Shown here piece after piece: positions 17,591 to 27,380 of a DNA stretch of 64,000 nt (position 1 is the stretch's first letter; the number at the start of each line of letters is the position of its first letter). The stretch comes from Rhodoferax sp. (GTDB lineage Bacteria; Pseudomonadota; Gammaproteobacteria; Burkholderiales; Burkholderiaceae_C), in NCBI RefSeq assembly GCF_018780565.1, contig NZ_JADMJN010000005.1:186001-250000 (forward strand), given 5' to 3'. The notes under the pieces were generated by a model. The model ran no database searches. It had not been told where the DNA came from and saw nothing but the letters and a program-made list of their open reading frames with translations. A program made the translations under genes and the position numbers.

Positions 17591-19125
17591 ATACCTCGGA
17601 CTGGATCAGTAGCAAGGTGTCGAGGTTGTTGCCTACCAAAGGTTTGGCAAAAAACATCGATGTAGCCCCTGCCGATGTTGCAGATTTTGCTATTCAAAAA
17701 ATAGCAAAAAGCGAAGTATCGGCGCCCGCCCGGATGGCAGCTCGGCCAGGTGTGGCGCCTGCATCGAAGAGCGTCCGCCAGCCCACGCGTTCCACCCGGG
17801 AGCGTCTGGCCGCCACGCTGCGTCAGCAGGATGAGGCTCTTTCGCCCCGCGTACTGCGCCGTGCGCTGGCGGAGTTGCAGGCCGTGGTGGACAACCATGT
17901 CAGCGAAGTGGAAGGGGGGCGTCGCGCCAGTGCGCTTGCCCAGTGGTATGCCCGCGCCACGCTGGAGCAGCGACGTGACGTGTGGCTGTTGATGAGCGAG
18001 CAGTTCGTAGCCGATCCGCAGGTCGTCAAGCGGGCGCAGGCTCAGTACGCAACAGCAGTGGGCACGCCCGACGAGGCCGCGGCCGAGGTTCACTACCGCC
18101 GTGCAACCGTATCGCCGCGCAGGCGTTTGTTGCAACGATTCAGCGCCTTTCCCCTGGGCATACGCTTTCTGGTGGACCTGCGTGCCGAGATGCTGCCTTT
18201 CCTGAAATCCGACAAGCGATTGCAGGCGCTGGATGTCGAGATGGAGTACATGTTCTCAACCTGGTTCGATGTGGGTTTTCTGGACCTGCGCCGCATCAGC
18301 TGGGATTCCCCCGCGTCCCTGATCGAGAAGCTGATCCGGTACGAGGCCGTGCATGACATCAAGAGCTGGAACGACGTGAAGAACCGGCTCGACTCGGACC
18401 GGCGCTGTTATGGCTTCTTTCATCCCCGTCTGCCGGATGAGCCACTGATCTTCGTCGAGGTGGCATTGCTGCACGAGATGGCGCAGGGCATCACGCCCCT
18501 GCTTGACGAGTCGGCCGCCGTGGAGGATCTCAACAAAGCCACCACCGCCATTTTCTATTCCATCAGCAACACGCAGACCGGTCTGCGTGGTGTGAGTTTT
18601 GGCGACTCGCTGATCAAGCGTGTGGTTGAAACCCTCAAGGCCGAATTTCCTCGCCTCAAGATCTTTGCCACGCTCTCGCCAATCCCCGGTTTTCGCGCCT
18701 GGCTTGGCAAAAATGCCCAAGCCATGATTGAGCAGCTTGACGACAAAGCCCGTGCAGAGCTTGGACGTGCCGTCGGCTTTGAGCCTGTGACCGCCACGCA
18801 TTTGCTGAGTGCGGCAGAACGGGCGTTGGACCTGGATGGAAAATCGCCCGTGCGTCACATGCTTTTGCAATGTGCGGCTCAGTATCTTGGCCATGAGCTG
18901 GTGGACGGCAAGCCGCTTGATGCAGTGGCCCGCTTTCATTTGGGCAACGGCGCGCGCATAGAGCGCCTGAACTGGGGAGGCGATCCTTCATCCAAGGGAC
19001 TCAAGCAGTCTTACGGAATGATGGTCAACTACCTCTATGACCTGAAACGGTTGAACAAATACCGGGCGCAGTTGGCCTTGGGAAAAATTCCGGTTTCAGG
19101 CGATATCGAGGACTTGCGTTTTTGA
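17587..19125 (+). CDS. matA: Malonyl-CoA decarboxylase
   Basis: Decarboxylates malonyl-CoA to acetyl-CoA. The 512-residue protein has the family's helical N-terminal domain and GNAT-like catalytic C-terminal domain, with the motifs FFHPRLPDEPLIFVEVAL, SPIPGFRAWL, RFHLGNGARIERLNWGGD and QSYGMMVNYLYDL, which contain the conserved catalytic Ser/His region. Together with the malonyl-CoA synthetase three genes downstream it gives malonate to acetyl-CoA. Residues about 33-41 are encoded by a perfect short inverted repeat in a poorly conserved N-terminal stretch. The start overlaps the GntR stop by 4 bases. Confidence 0.94.
   Translation: MNTSDWISSKVSRLLPTKGLAKNIDVAPADVADFAIQKIAKSEVSAPARMAARPGVAPASKSVRQPTRSTRERLAATLRQQDEALSPRVLRRALAELQAVVDNHVSEVEGGRRASALAQWYARATLEQRRDVWLLMSEQFVADPQVVKRAQAQYATAVGTPDEAAAEVHYRRATVSPRRRLLQRFSAFPLGIRFLVDLRAEMLPFLKSDKRLQALDVEMEYMFSTWFDVGFLDLRRISWDSPASLIEKLIRYEAVHDIKSWNDVKNRLDSDRRCYGFFHPRLPDEPLIFVEVALLHEMAQGITPLLDESAAVEDLNKATTAIFYSISNTQTGLRGVSFGDSLIKRVVETLKAEFPRLKIFATLSPIPGFRAWLGKNAQAMIEQLDDKARAELGRAVGFEPVTATHLLSAAERALDLDGKSPVRHMLLQCAAQYLGHELVDGKPLDAVARFHLGNGARIERLNWGGDPSSKGLKQSYGMMVNYLYDLKRLNKYRAQLALGKIPVSGDIEDLRF
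17685..17709. repeat. Perfect 10-bp inverted repeat inside the malonyl-CoA decarboxylase gene
   Basis: Arms TTTTGCTATT and AATAGCAAAA flank a five-base loop. The whole unit stays in frame and encodes part of the segment DFAIQKIAK. It is the cleanest copy of the GCTAT/ATAGC motif found in several genes of this window. Confidence 0.65.
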
Positions 19126-19169
19126 CCGGCCACTTTGATTTTCAGCAGAATGAACAACAGGAGACAGAC

Positions 19170-20165
19170 ATGACATTCACACGACAGACATTCAACACGC
19201 GCCGCGATCTTTTGCGCCTTGCCGCAGCCAGCGTCGCCGGCAGTTCTTTGCCGGGCTTGGCTCAGGCGACCTGGCCGACCAAGCCTGTGACCTTGGTGGT
19301 GCCTTTTCCGGCTGGGGGAGGCACCGACGCGTTCGCGCGGCCATTGTCTGCGCAATTTTCCAAATTGACCGGCAAGCAACTCATCATCGACAACCGTGGC
19401 GGCGCCGGCGGCACCGTTGGTGCCAGCATCGCGGCCAAGGCGCCAGCCGATGGTTACACGCTTTTCATGGGTGCCGTGCATCACGCGATTGCACCTTCGA
19501 TGTACCCCAAACTGGACTACGACATCGAAAAGGACTTCGTGCCACTGGCCCTGATGGCCAATGTGCCGCAGGTGCTGGTTGTCAACCCGAGGCTGGTGCC
19601 AGGTGAGTTCAAGGACTTTATGGCGCAGGTGCAAAAAAATCCGGGCCGCATGAACTACGGTTCTGCGGGTGGCGGTACCTCGCACCATTTGGCGGGGGAG
19701 CTGTTCAAATTGCAGACCAAAACCTTCATCACCCATATTCCCTACCGCGGAGCCGGTCCGGCGTTGCAGGATCTGATTGCCGGCAACGTGGACATGATGT
19801 TTGACGGACTCGGTTCGTCCGCCGTCCACATCAAGAGTGGTCGCATCAAGGCGTTGATGGTGTCCGGCGGCAAGCGCAATCCAGCTTTCCCCAACGTGCC
19901 CTGCGCCGCTGAGCTGGGCTTGCCCGACTACACCGTGTCCACCTGGTATGGCCTGTGGGCGCCCAAGGGAACACCGGCTGATGTGCAGGCCCGCATTGTT
20001 GACGAGATGCGTCGTGCTGCGGCCACCGAGGAGCTGAAGGCCATCTGGGCCAGCAATGGCGCCGAGTTTGGCAGCCTGACCCCGACGCAGTTTGGCAGCT
20101 TTGTCAGTTCGGAGGTCAAGCGCTGGGCCGTGGTGGTCAAGGCCTCTGGTGCCAAACTGGATTGA
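19170..20165 (+). CDS. Tripartite tricarboxylate transporter binding protein (Bug/TctC)
   Basis: Periplasmic solute-binding protein of the Bug family. The 331-residue precursor has a twin-arginine-like leader (RRDLLRLAAASVAG, cleavage near AQA), then PVTLVVPFPAGGGTD, the typical first strand, and the ligand-loop segments NRGGAGGTVG and IPYRGAGPALQDL. No TctA/TctB membrane genes are adjacent, which is usual for orphan Bug genes in Burkholderiales. Position between two malonate-pathway genes suggests malonate or a related dicarboxylate as ligand. The ATG at 19170 has a GGAGA ribosome site. Confidence 0.9.
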   Translation: MTFTRQTFNTRRDLLRLAAASVAGSSLPGLAQATWPTKPVTLVVPFPAGGGTDAFARPLSAQFSKLTGKQLIIDNRGGAGGTVGASIAAKAPADGYTLFMGAVHHAIAPSMYPKLDYDIEKDFVPLALMANVPQVLVVNPRLVPGEFKDFMAQVQKNPGRMNYGSAGGGTSHHLAGELFKLQTKTFITHIPYRGAGPALQDLIAGNVDMMFDGLGSSAVHIKSGRIKALMVSGGKRNPAFPNVPCAAELGLPDYTVSTWYGLWAPKGTPADVQARIVDEMRRAAATEELKAIWASNGAEFGSLTPTQFGSFVSSEVKRWAVVVKASGAKLD

Positions 20166-20173
20166 GGGCGCGC

Positions 20174-20974
20174 ATGGGCGGCAGTATTCAATTTGAAAAA
20201 ATGGCGGGTGTGGGGCAGGTGACCATTTGCCATGCATCCCGTTTCAACGCCATGTCGCGCGCCATGTGGCGCGAATTGCGCAAGGTCTTCGACAGCGTAC
20301 AAAGCAGCGCAGACCTGCGTTGCGTGGTAATTGCCGGGGACGGAGGCAACTTTTGTTCCGGTGGTGATATCTCCGAATACACCGACTTTCGGTTTCACGA
20401 ATCCAGCTTGCGTGACTTCCATGAAAACGATGTCTGGGGTGGCTTGCAGGCCATGCTGAACTGCGATGTACCGATCCTTGCCCGGATTGAGGGCAATTGC
20501 ATGGGGGCAGGCGTTGAGATTGCCAGCTGCTGTGACATTCGTCTGGCCAGCGACACTGCGAAATTTGGCGCACCCATTGCAAAGCTTGGTTTTCCCATGG
20601 CGCCGCGTGAGGCCGAGTTGGTGGCGCGTGAAGCTGGATTGGTCACGGCGCGCCGCATGCTGTTGGAGGCCGCAATTTTCAGCGCAACCGACATGAAGGC
20701 CGCCGGCTTTTTGAGTCAGGTGCTGGCGCCGGGAAACCTGGCCACCGAGACGCAGGCCACCGCCTCGCGCATCGCTGCCTTGGCGCCCCAGGCGGCCCGA
20801 CTCAACAAACAGACACTTCGGGCAATAATTGGCTCCACCCCCCCCATTGATAGTTCTGCTTTAGCTACGGATTTAACAGCAAATCACGTTGCCAACGCCT
20901 ACGCTTATGCGGACAGTGCGGAGCACCGCGAGGGTATTCTGGCTTTCTTGCAGAAGAGAAAACCCGCATTCTGA
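20174..20974 (+). CDS. Enoyl-CoA hydratase/isomerase-family protein
   Basis: A 266-residue crotonase-fold protein: the first oxyanion-hole segment is VVIAGDGGNFCSGGDISEY and the second is GNCMGAGVEIASCCDIRLAS. The glutamate expected in the typical hydratase segment after the second motif appears as FPMAPREAEL, not the usual GxxPGxGGT, so the chemistry may differ from enoyl-CoA hydration (decarboxylase or hydrolase is possible). The ATG at 20174 is chosen; a TTG at 20162 overlaps the previous stop. It lies within the malonate operon, so a CoA-thioester substrate is likely. A repeat-like motif (20848-20869) encodes residues near 226-232. Confidence 0.88.
   Translation: MGGSIQFEKMAGVGQVTICHASRFNAMSRAMWRELRKVFDSVQSSADLRCVVIAGDGGNFCSGGDISEYTDFRFHESSLRDFHENDVWGGLQAMLNCDVPILARIEGNCMGAGVEIASCCDIRLASDTAKFGAPIAKLGFPMAPREAELVAREAGLVTARRMLLEAAIFSATDMKAAGFLSQVLAPGNLATETQATASRIAALAPQAARLNKQTLRAIIGSTPPIDSSALATDLTANHVANAYAYADSAEHREGILAFLQKRKPAF
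20848..20869. repeat. Degenerate inverted-repeat motif inside the enoyl-CoA hydratase gene
   Basis: TTGATAGTTCTG and, after it, TTTAGCTAC form an imperfect GATAG...TAGCTA motif in the variable C-terminal part of the gene, in frame. It is similar to motifs in prmB and dapE; it is among the weaker copies. Confidence 0.3.
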
Positions 20975-21019
20975 ACCTTCGGCGTCATTGATTCATTTCC
21001 CTCACATACTGATATTGAT

Positions 21020-22576
21020 ATGCGCACACAGAACACCACCATCAGCCCGAGCAACGGCAATCTTTTTGCGGCGTTGCGCGCAGCCTTTCCACAGAACCTG
21101 GATGCTGTTGCGGTTGAAACCGACAACGGCCTGTATTACTCATGGCGCGATCTGGACCGTGCCACCGCTATGATGGCCAACTTGCTGGAATCCCTGGGTC
21201 TGCCGGAAGGCTCCCGCATTGCGGTGCAAGTGGAAAAATCCGTCGAGGCCATGGTGCTCTATTTGGCGACCTTGCGCGCCGGTTTTGTTTTTTTGCCACT
21301 CAACACGGCGTATCAGAGCGCTGAAATCGAGTATTTCATTGGCAATGCCGAACCGGCCGTGGTCGTGTGCACAGCCAAGAATTTCGGATGGGTCAGCAAA
21401 ATTGCTTTCAAGGCTGGCACGCTGCATGTGTTCACGCTCGACGACGATCGCACTGGCTCACTGCTTGATCGTGCCGCACACTGTTCCGACCAGCATGCGG
21501 TGGCCACCAGGCACGCCGATGACCTGGCCGCCATTTTGTATACCAGCGGCACCACTGGTCGGTCCAAGGGTGCCATGCTCACCCATGGCAACATGCTGAG
21601 CAACGCCCTGGTATTGAAAGAGTATTGGGGATGGCGAGCCGATGATGTGCTGATTCATGCATTGCCCATCTTTCACGTGCATGGCCTGTTCGTGGCGATT
21701 CACGGCGCGCTGATCAACGGCAGCAAAATGATCTGGCTGTCCAGGTTTGACCCCAAACTGGTGATTCGGAAGATGCTTGAGGCCACGGTATTCATGGGTG
21801 TGCCCACGCTCTACGTGCGCCTGCTGGCCGAGCCCGGGCTGACCCGGGAGGCGGCACGCCATATGCGCCTGTTCATCGCCGGGTCGGCACCGCTGCTGAT
21901 TGAAACTTTCACCGAGTGGCAGAACCGAACCGGCCACACTATTCTGGAGCGCTACGGCATGAGCGAGACGGCCATGCTCACCTCCAATCCTTATTTTCCG
22001 GATCAGGGCGAGCGGCGTGGTGGCACGGTCGGCTATCCGCTGCCAGGTGTCAGTTTGAGAGTGCAGGATGACGACGGGAATCCTGTACCCGTGGGCGAAA
22101 TCGGTGGCATCCAGGTCAAGGGACCCAATGTGTTCAAGGGCTATTGGCGCATGCCGGAAAAAACAGCGGAAGAGTTCACCGCCGATGGCTACTTCAAGAC
22201 TGGCGATGTGGGCAGAATTGATACTCTGGGCTATGTGACGATTGTGGGCCGCAGCAAGGACCTCATCATCAGTGGCGGCTACAACGTTTACCCCGCGGAG
22301 ATTGAAGGCTATATCAACGAATTGCCCGGCGTCGCGGAAAGTGCCGTGGTCGGTATTCCTCATGCTGATTTCGGTGAAGTTGGGGTAGCGGTGGTCATTG
22401 CCAAGCCGGGTGCCACGCTCGATCCTGCTCAGATCATTGCAAGCATGAAGTCACAGCTGGCGAACTTCAAGGTACCCAAGCAATGTTTTGTAGTGGAGGC
22501 CTTGCCGCGCAATACCATGGGCAAGGTTCAAAAAAATGTGCTGCGTGCACAGTACAGTGCAGGGCAGCCGATGTAA
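21020..22576 (+). CDS. matB: Malonyl-CoA synthetase MatB
   Basis: ANL-superfamily ligase that makes malonyl-CoA from malonate, CoA and ATP. The 518-residue protein has the P-loop ILYTSGTTGRSKGAMLTH, the acid-binding region HALPIFHVHGLFVAIHGAL typical of MatB, the ERYGMSETAM motif, the TGDVG and GRSKDLIISGGYNVYP hinge motifs and the C-terminal catalytic Lys in PRNTMGKVQKN. It is the last gene of the GntR-decarboxylase-Bug-hydratase-synthetase run, 45 bases after the hydratase. It would act directly before malonyl-CoA decarboxylase. Confidence 0.94.
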   Translation: MRTQNTTISPSNGNLFAALRAAFPQNLDAVAVETDNGLYYSWRDLDRATAMMANLLESLGLPEGSRIAVQVEKSVEAMVLYLATLRAGFVFLPLNTAYQSAEIEYFIGNAEPAVVVCTAKNFGWVSKIAFKAGTLHVFTLDDDRTGSLLDRAAHCSDQHAVATRHADDLAAILYTSGTTGRSKGAMLTHGNMLSNALVLKEYWGWRADDVLIHALPIFHVHGLFVAIHGALINGSKMIWLSRFDPKLVIRKMLEATVFMGVPTLYVRLLAEPGLTREAARHMRLFIAGSAPLLIETFTEWQNRTGHTILERYGMSETAMLTSNPYFPDQGERRGGTVGYPLPGVSLRVQDDDGNPVPVGEIGGIQVKGPNVFKGYWRMPEKTAEEFTADGYFKTGDVGRIDTLGYVTIVGRSKDLIISGGYNVYPAEIEGYINELPGVAESAVVGIPHADFGEVGVAVVIAKPGATLDPAQIIASMKSQLANFKVPKQCFVVEALPRNTMGKVQKNVLRAQYSAGQPM

Positions 22577-22628
22577 TATCTTTTGTATTCACGCCCTCCC
22601 AAAGAACTGTCGTTAAAGGACACACGCC

Positions 22629-23765
22629 ATGCAAGTCGCGCAAGTTACCTTGAGCAGCAGTCAGAACATGTCGGCGGAGCTTGAATCGCTCAAGGCACTG
22701 GCGCCCAACTTGGTGCTGGTTTTCTCGTCCATTGACTTGCTAAAAAGTGTGGTGGCTCCCTTGGCGACACTGTTTCCTTCGGCCACGCGGGCCGGTTGCT
22801 CCACCGCAGGAGAAATTTCCCGGGCGGGTGTAAGTGACGGCACATGCGTTGTCACGGCGGTTCGCTTTGACAAGACCAGGATGATGGCGTCATCGACGCG
22901 CCTGATGGGCATGGAGGATTCGCATTCTGCCGGCCAGCGTCTGGGTAAGCAATTGCCCAAAGAAGGCCTGCGCGCGGTGCTGGTTCTGGGACAGGGCGTG
23001 GCGATCAATGGCAGTTCGCTCATAGCGGGGATGGCAGAGGTACTTGGGTCTTCGGTTCCCATCACTGGCGGCCTTGCCGGAGACGCCGCCGCATTCAGGG
23101 AAACATGGGTTCTGGACAACACTGGCGTTCATAACGATAGCCTGGTGTGCCTGGGTTTTTATGGCGAAGCATTGAGCTTTTCGCATGGTTCTTTTGGCGG
23201 CTGGTCGCCGTTTGGCCCGACCAGAAAAGTGACACGTTGCGACAACAATGTTCTCTTTGAGCTCGATGGCGAGCCAGCCCTCGACATCTACAAGCGTTAC
23301 TTGGGCGATCATGCCAAAGACCTTCCCGCGTCCGGTCTGCTGTTCCCCTTTGCCATGCTGGGAAGCGATCACACCGAAGTGGGCCTGATTCGAACCATTT
23401 TGGGCGTGGACGGGCAGGCCGGCAGCTTGACCCTGGCCGGTGACATTGATCCTGACGGCTACCTTCGGCTGATGCACGCCAGTTCCGACGCTTTGATCGA
23501 TGGCGCCGAGGCGGCTGCGCAGGCGGCCAAAACCATGGGAACGGGAGATGGAACGGGCCTGGCCTTGCTGGTGAGTTGTGTGGGGCGCAAACTGGTAATG
23601 GGTGGCCGCGTGGACGAGGAGGTTGAGGCGGTGGGCGAAGTTTTTGGACAGGGCGCCACGCTGACCGGTTTTTATTCCAATGGCGAGATCAGCCCCTTTA
23701 CGCACAACGCCGAGTGCAAATTGCACAATCAGACCATGACGATCACCCATATTTCGGAGGTTTAA
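22629..23765 (+). CDS. FIST-domain sensor protein (NosP-like)
   Basis: A 378-residue cytoplasmic protein made of FIST N (about 28-225, starting near VLVFSS and including GLAGDAAAF) and FIST C (about 226-365, with the family-typical ending TGFYSNGEISPF). FIST proteins bind small ligands; the NosP subgroup, of the same size, binds heme and nitric oxide and is encoded next to a hybrid histidine kinase, as here. I cannot assign the heme ligand from sequence alone, though histidines lie in the C-terminal THNAECKLHNQTMTITHI. A GGAGG at its 3' end lies just ahead of the kinase. It starts at the ATG at 22629. Confidence 0.88.
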   Translation: MQVAQVTLSSSQNMSAELESLKALAPNLVLVFSSIDLLKSVVAPLATLFPSATRAGCSTAGEISRAGVSDGTCVVTAVRFDKTRMMASSTRLMGMEDSHSAGQRLGKQLPKEGLRAVLVLGQGVAINGSSLIAGMAEVLGSSVPITGGLAGDAAAFRETWVLDNTGVHNDSLVCLGFYGEALSFSHGSFGGWSPFGPTRKVTRCDNNVLFELDGEPALDIYKRYLGDHAKDLPASGLLFPFAMLGSDHTEVGLIRTILGVDGQAGSLTLAGDIDPDGYLRLMHASSDALIDGAEAAAQAAKTMGTGDGTGLALLVSCVGRKLVMGGRVDEEVEAVGEVFGQGATLTGFYSNGEISPFTHNAECKLHNQTMTITHISEV

Positions 23766-23809
23766 ATCCGATACCTCTGCAATTTCGACACCTTGGATTG
23801 AGCCTGCGT

Positions 23810-26800
23810 ATGCATAAGCTTCTTGCCCGTCAGACGAAACGCTTGCTTGGCACGGGTGAGGCACCGCTGTCCGCCGTGCTTGATGAGCTGAAAAGAATAT
23901 CGAGCTTCCATGGCCTGTCGCCGCAGGCTGCCTCCGTGTTGAGCGGACTTGGCGATTTTCTCGAGCGGGTTGATGGCGCCTATGAGCAAAGCGATCGTGA
24001 CCTGGATCTAAAAACCCGAAGCCTGCAACTCAGTTCGATTGAACTGACCCACACCAACGATCACATCCGAACCGAGCTCGCCAGCCGAACCCGGGCCATG
24101 GATTCCTTGCGTGCAACAGCCAGTGCACTGATGGAGACGATGGATGTGGATCTTCCGCCGCTGCTGGATGACAACCTGGAATCCTTGTCGCGATTGATGT
24201 CAGATCTGGTGCAGCAACGTGAAGAAAGTCAAAAAGATCTGCAAGCGGCCCTGGTGGACCTCGCCAATCAGAAATTTGCCCTCGATCAACATGGCATCGT
24301 CAGCATTACCGATGTGGGTGGGCGAATTATTTACGCCAATGACAAATTTTGTGAAATCAGTGGCTACCCGCGTGAAAAGCTCCTGGGGGTGAACCACCGG
24401 ATTGTCAAATCCAGCGTTCACTCCAAGGCGTTCTTTACCGAGTTGTGGCAGACATTGCTGGCTGGCAAGGTATGGCATGGCGAAATATGCAACCGAGCCA
24501 GCAGCGGGAGCCTGTACTGGATGCAGTCCACCATCGTGCCGCTTCGCGACGAAACCGGGGCGCCCACTCAATTCATCGCGATTCGTACCGACATCACGGC
24601 GCGCAAGCTCATGGAAGCCGAGATCAAGGCAGCCGAAGCCCGCCTGCGTCAGATCGCCAATACGGTGCCAGGGGTGGTTTACCGATGTGAGGTTGGTAAG
24701 CAAAAGACACGCTACACATTTGTCAGTGATCGACTCAAGGAAATTCGAGGTCTTGACCCTGCCGCATTGCTGGCCGATAGCAGTATTTCCGCGCTCCAAA
24801 TCGTTCCTCAAGACCGCGAGCGCTGTGTGCAGGACGTGCTGGCGGCTGCTGAGCGCCGCGAGCGCTGGACCGACGATTATCAAATCGTGATGCCGGATGG
24901 CTCCTTGCGCTGGCTTAGAGGGGAAATCCGCCCCGAGCCGGAACTTGCAGAGGATGGCGCGACCATCTTTACCGGCATTTGGCAGGATGTCACTGTCTTG
25001 AAAGAAGCCGGAGCGCGCCTGCGCGAAGTTACCGAGAATATTCCGGTTGCCGTCTATCAATATTGCCTGTCGCCAGACGGTCATCAATCGTTTCCATTCT
25101 GCAGCCCTGCGATTCAACGCATATGTGGCGTGGGGGCTGATGCGATCATGGCCGATGCGCAGGCGATTTTCGGACTGATCCATCCAGAGGACCTGCCCAT
25201 TGTGCTGGCAGCATTGGCTACCTCCGTCGAACGAAAGACGGCCTGGAGTGCCGATTTCCGTCTCATGCATAAAGTGACGGGTGAAGCGGTTTGGATCCAC
25301 GGCGAGTCGCAGCTGAAACAGATGGCAGACGGTCGTCGTTTGTGGAATGGCTATTTTGCAGATATCACCGAATCCATGAGGGTTTCGGAGGAGTTGCGCC
25401 GAGCCAAAGAAGATGCCGAGGCTGCCAACCGGGCCAAGTCCGACTTCCTGGCGAACATGAGCCACGAGATCCGCACTCCCATGAATGGCGTTATTGGCAT
25501 GACGGAACTCGCGCTGGATACTGATTTGGACGATGAGCAGCGCGAGTACATGACCGTTGTGAAGTCATCGGCGGAATCCCTGCTTCGGGTGATCAATGAC
25601 ATTCTTGATTTCTCCAAGATTGAAGCCGGGCATCTTCTGATCGAAACCGTACCGTTCCACCTTGGGCGCACCATAGGCGACATGCTCAAAGTGCTGTCCG
25701 TGCAGGCACAGGCCAAAGGTCTTGAACTGGTTTGTGACATTGCGCCTGATGTACCTATGCCGGTGTTGGGTGATCCAGGGCGTTTGCGACAAGTTTTGAT
25801 GAATTTGGTGGGCAACGCTATCAAATTTACCGAAAAGGGCGAGGTTGTCCTGCGGGTTGAGGTTACGCCCGTCAATGACAGAGAGATTGCTTTTCAGTTC
25901 ACCGTGTCCGACACAGGCATTGGCATCCCCGAGACCAAGCTTGCCTCCATTTTTGATGCTTTTTCGCAGGAAGACAGTTCAATCACGCGCAGGTATGGTG
26001 GAACCGGCTTGGGTCTGAGCATCTCCGGCCGATTGGTTGAAGCACTCGGAGGCCGCCTTCAGGTCAAGAGCGCGGTGGGGCGTGGAAGCGAGTTTTATTT
26101 CGCCATACGACTGTCTGTCGATGATCAAGGCGATGATGACGTGCCCGGTGCGCTGGATTTGACAGGCATGCAGGTACTGGTGGTTGATGACAATCAGGTC
26201 AATCGCGCAGTCTTGATGCGCCTGTTGAAGAGCGTGGGCGCCAATGTGCGGGAGACTGACTCCGGTGAAGCGGCCCTTATCTTGTTATCGCAGTCTATTG
26301 ACGAGGGTGCCTGGGATTTGGTCCTGCTGGATGCCCATATGCCGGGGCTCGATGGTTTCACCACGGCTCAACGGATTGCCGAGCTGCCCCAGTGTGCCAG
26401 GATTCCCCTGGTGATGTTGTCTTCGGGAGGACTCAAGGGTGACGCTCAACGGTCGCGTGACTTGGGCTTCGCCGCCTACCTGTCAAAGCCTTTCACCCGC
26501 GATGAATTGCTGCAAATCCTGCTACGCGTCATGAATGTTGCTGTGTCTGTATCTGCCAAGCTCGTTACACGTCATTCCATCAAGGACGAGCAGGTGTCTC
26601 TGAGCATTTTGCTGGTTGAAGACAACATGGTGAATCAACGACTTGCCATCACCTTGCTGAACCGATGGGGTCATCGGGTGACTTTGGCCGAAGATGGCCA
26701 GCTTGCACTCGATCTATTGGGAAGGCAAAGTTTTGACGTGGTTTTGATGGACATGATGATGCCTGTCATGGATGGGTTGGAGGCTACGCGACGTTTTCGA

Positions 26801-27355
26801 GCAACCGAGTCGACGCAGCGGCACACACCCATCATCGCCATGACGGCCAATGCGATGGAGGGTGACCGCGACAGTTGCATCGCCGCTGGCATGGACGACT
26901 ACATCTCCAAGCCGATCGAACCAGCCGTGTTGCAGCAGCTGTTACAGCAGTATGCGTCGGATCACGGCGATGCGGAATTCTCATTTGACGGCGCAGTTCG
27001 TGACACTGCGGCCTCTGGCGCGGGCGGTTTCGACTATCAAGATGCGCTGGCGGGCATGGATCAAGAGCTTGTTGACATCATTGCAGAAGCCTTCGTCGGA
27101 CAGTGGCCGCGCGATCTGCAGGTCATGAAACAGGCATTGGATGAGCACGATCTCAAGCCCATGTTGCATATTGCGCACGCTCTGAAAGGCACACTGGCCA
27201 TGTTTGGTGCCCGGCCCGCAGTAGAGCTGGCACTCAGGGTAGAGATCCTGGCAACCCGGGGCGACACAGCAGGCCTGGCGGATCTGGTTGACGCACTTGC
27301 GACTGAGGGCAATCAACTGGTCGCAGTATTGCAGCGGGTTATTGCGATACGATGA
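23810..27355 (+). CDS. Hybrid histidine kinase: three PAS, HisKA, HATPase, two receivers, HPt
   Basis: A soluble 1181-residue multi-step phosphorelay kinase without obvious membrane segments. Order from the chosen ATG: helical/coiled N-terminus (about 60-160), PAS1 (about 160-265), PAS2 with PAC (about 282-400), PAS3 (about 405-525), HisKA with His552 in [11 protein letters not shown], HATPase (N box about 664-674, [15 protein letters not shown]), receiver 1 with Asp841, receiver 2 with Asp981, and a C-terminal HPt with His1123 in HIAHALKG. The FIST gene directly upstream and HD-GYP regulator downstream suggest it receives a FIST-borne signal and passes phosphate on. The frame is open further upstream (GTG 23714, TTG 23798); the ATG at 23810 is preferred but its ribosome site is weak. 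Confidence 0.92.
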   Translation: MHKLLARQTKRLLGTGEAPLSAVLDELKRISSFHGLSPQAASVLSGLGDFLERVDGAYEQSDRDLDLKTRSLQLSSIELTHTNDHIRTELASRTRAMDSLRATASALMETMDVDLPPLLDDNLESLSRLMSDLVQQREESQKDLQAALVDLANQKFALDQHGIVSITDVGGRIIYANDKFCEISGYPREKLLGVNHRIVKSSVHSKAFFTELWQTLLAGKVWHGEICNRASSGSLYWMQSTIVPLRDETGAPTQFIAIRTDITARKLMEAEIKAAEARLRQIANTVPGVVYRCEVGKQKTRYTFVSDRLKEIRGLDPAALLADSSISALQIVPQDRERCVQDVLAAAERRERWTDDYQIVMPDGSLRWLRGEIRPEPELAEDGATIFTGIWQDVTVLKEAGARLREVTENIPVAVYQYCLSPDGHQSFPFCSPAIQRICGVGADAIMADAQAIFGLIHPEDLPIVLAALATSVERKTAWSADFRLMHKVTGEAVWIHGESQLKQMADGRRLWNGYFADITESMRVSEELRRAKEDAEAANRAKSDFLANMSHEIRTPMNGVIGMTELALDTDLDDEQREYMTVVKSSAESLLRVINDILDFSKIEAGHLLIETVPFHLGRTIGDMLKVLSVQAQAKGLELVCDIAPDVPMPVLGDPGRLRQVLMNLVGNAIKFTEKGEVVLRVEVTPVNDREIAFQFTVSDTGIGIPETKLASIFDAFSQEDSSITRRYGGTGLGLSISGRLVEALGGRLQVKSAVGRGSEFYFAIRLSVDDQGDDDVPGALDLTGMQVLVVDDNQVNRAVLMRLLKSVGANVRETDSGEAALILLSQSIDEGAWDLVLLDAHMPGLDGFTTAQRIAELPQCARIPLVMLSSGGLKGDAQRSRDLGFAAYLSKPFTRDELLQILLRVMNVAVSVSAKLVTRHSIKDEQVSLSILLVEDNMVNQRLAITLLNRWGHRVTLAEDGQLALDLLGRQSFDVVLMDMMMPVMDGLEATRRFRATESTQRHTPIIAMTANAMEGDRDSCIAAGMDDYISKPIEPAVLQQLLQQYASDHGDAEFSFDGAVRDTAASGAGGFDYQDALAGMDQELVDIIAEAFVGQWPRDLQVMKQALDEHDLKPMLHIAHALKGTLAMFGARPAVELALRVEILATRGDTAGLADLVDALATEGNQLVAVLQRVIAIR

Positions 27356-27380
27356 ATGCCAGATCAAGAATGGAGAAGCC

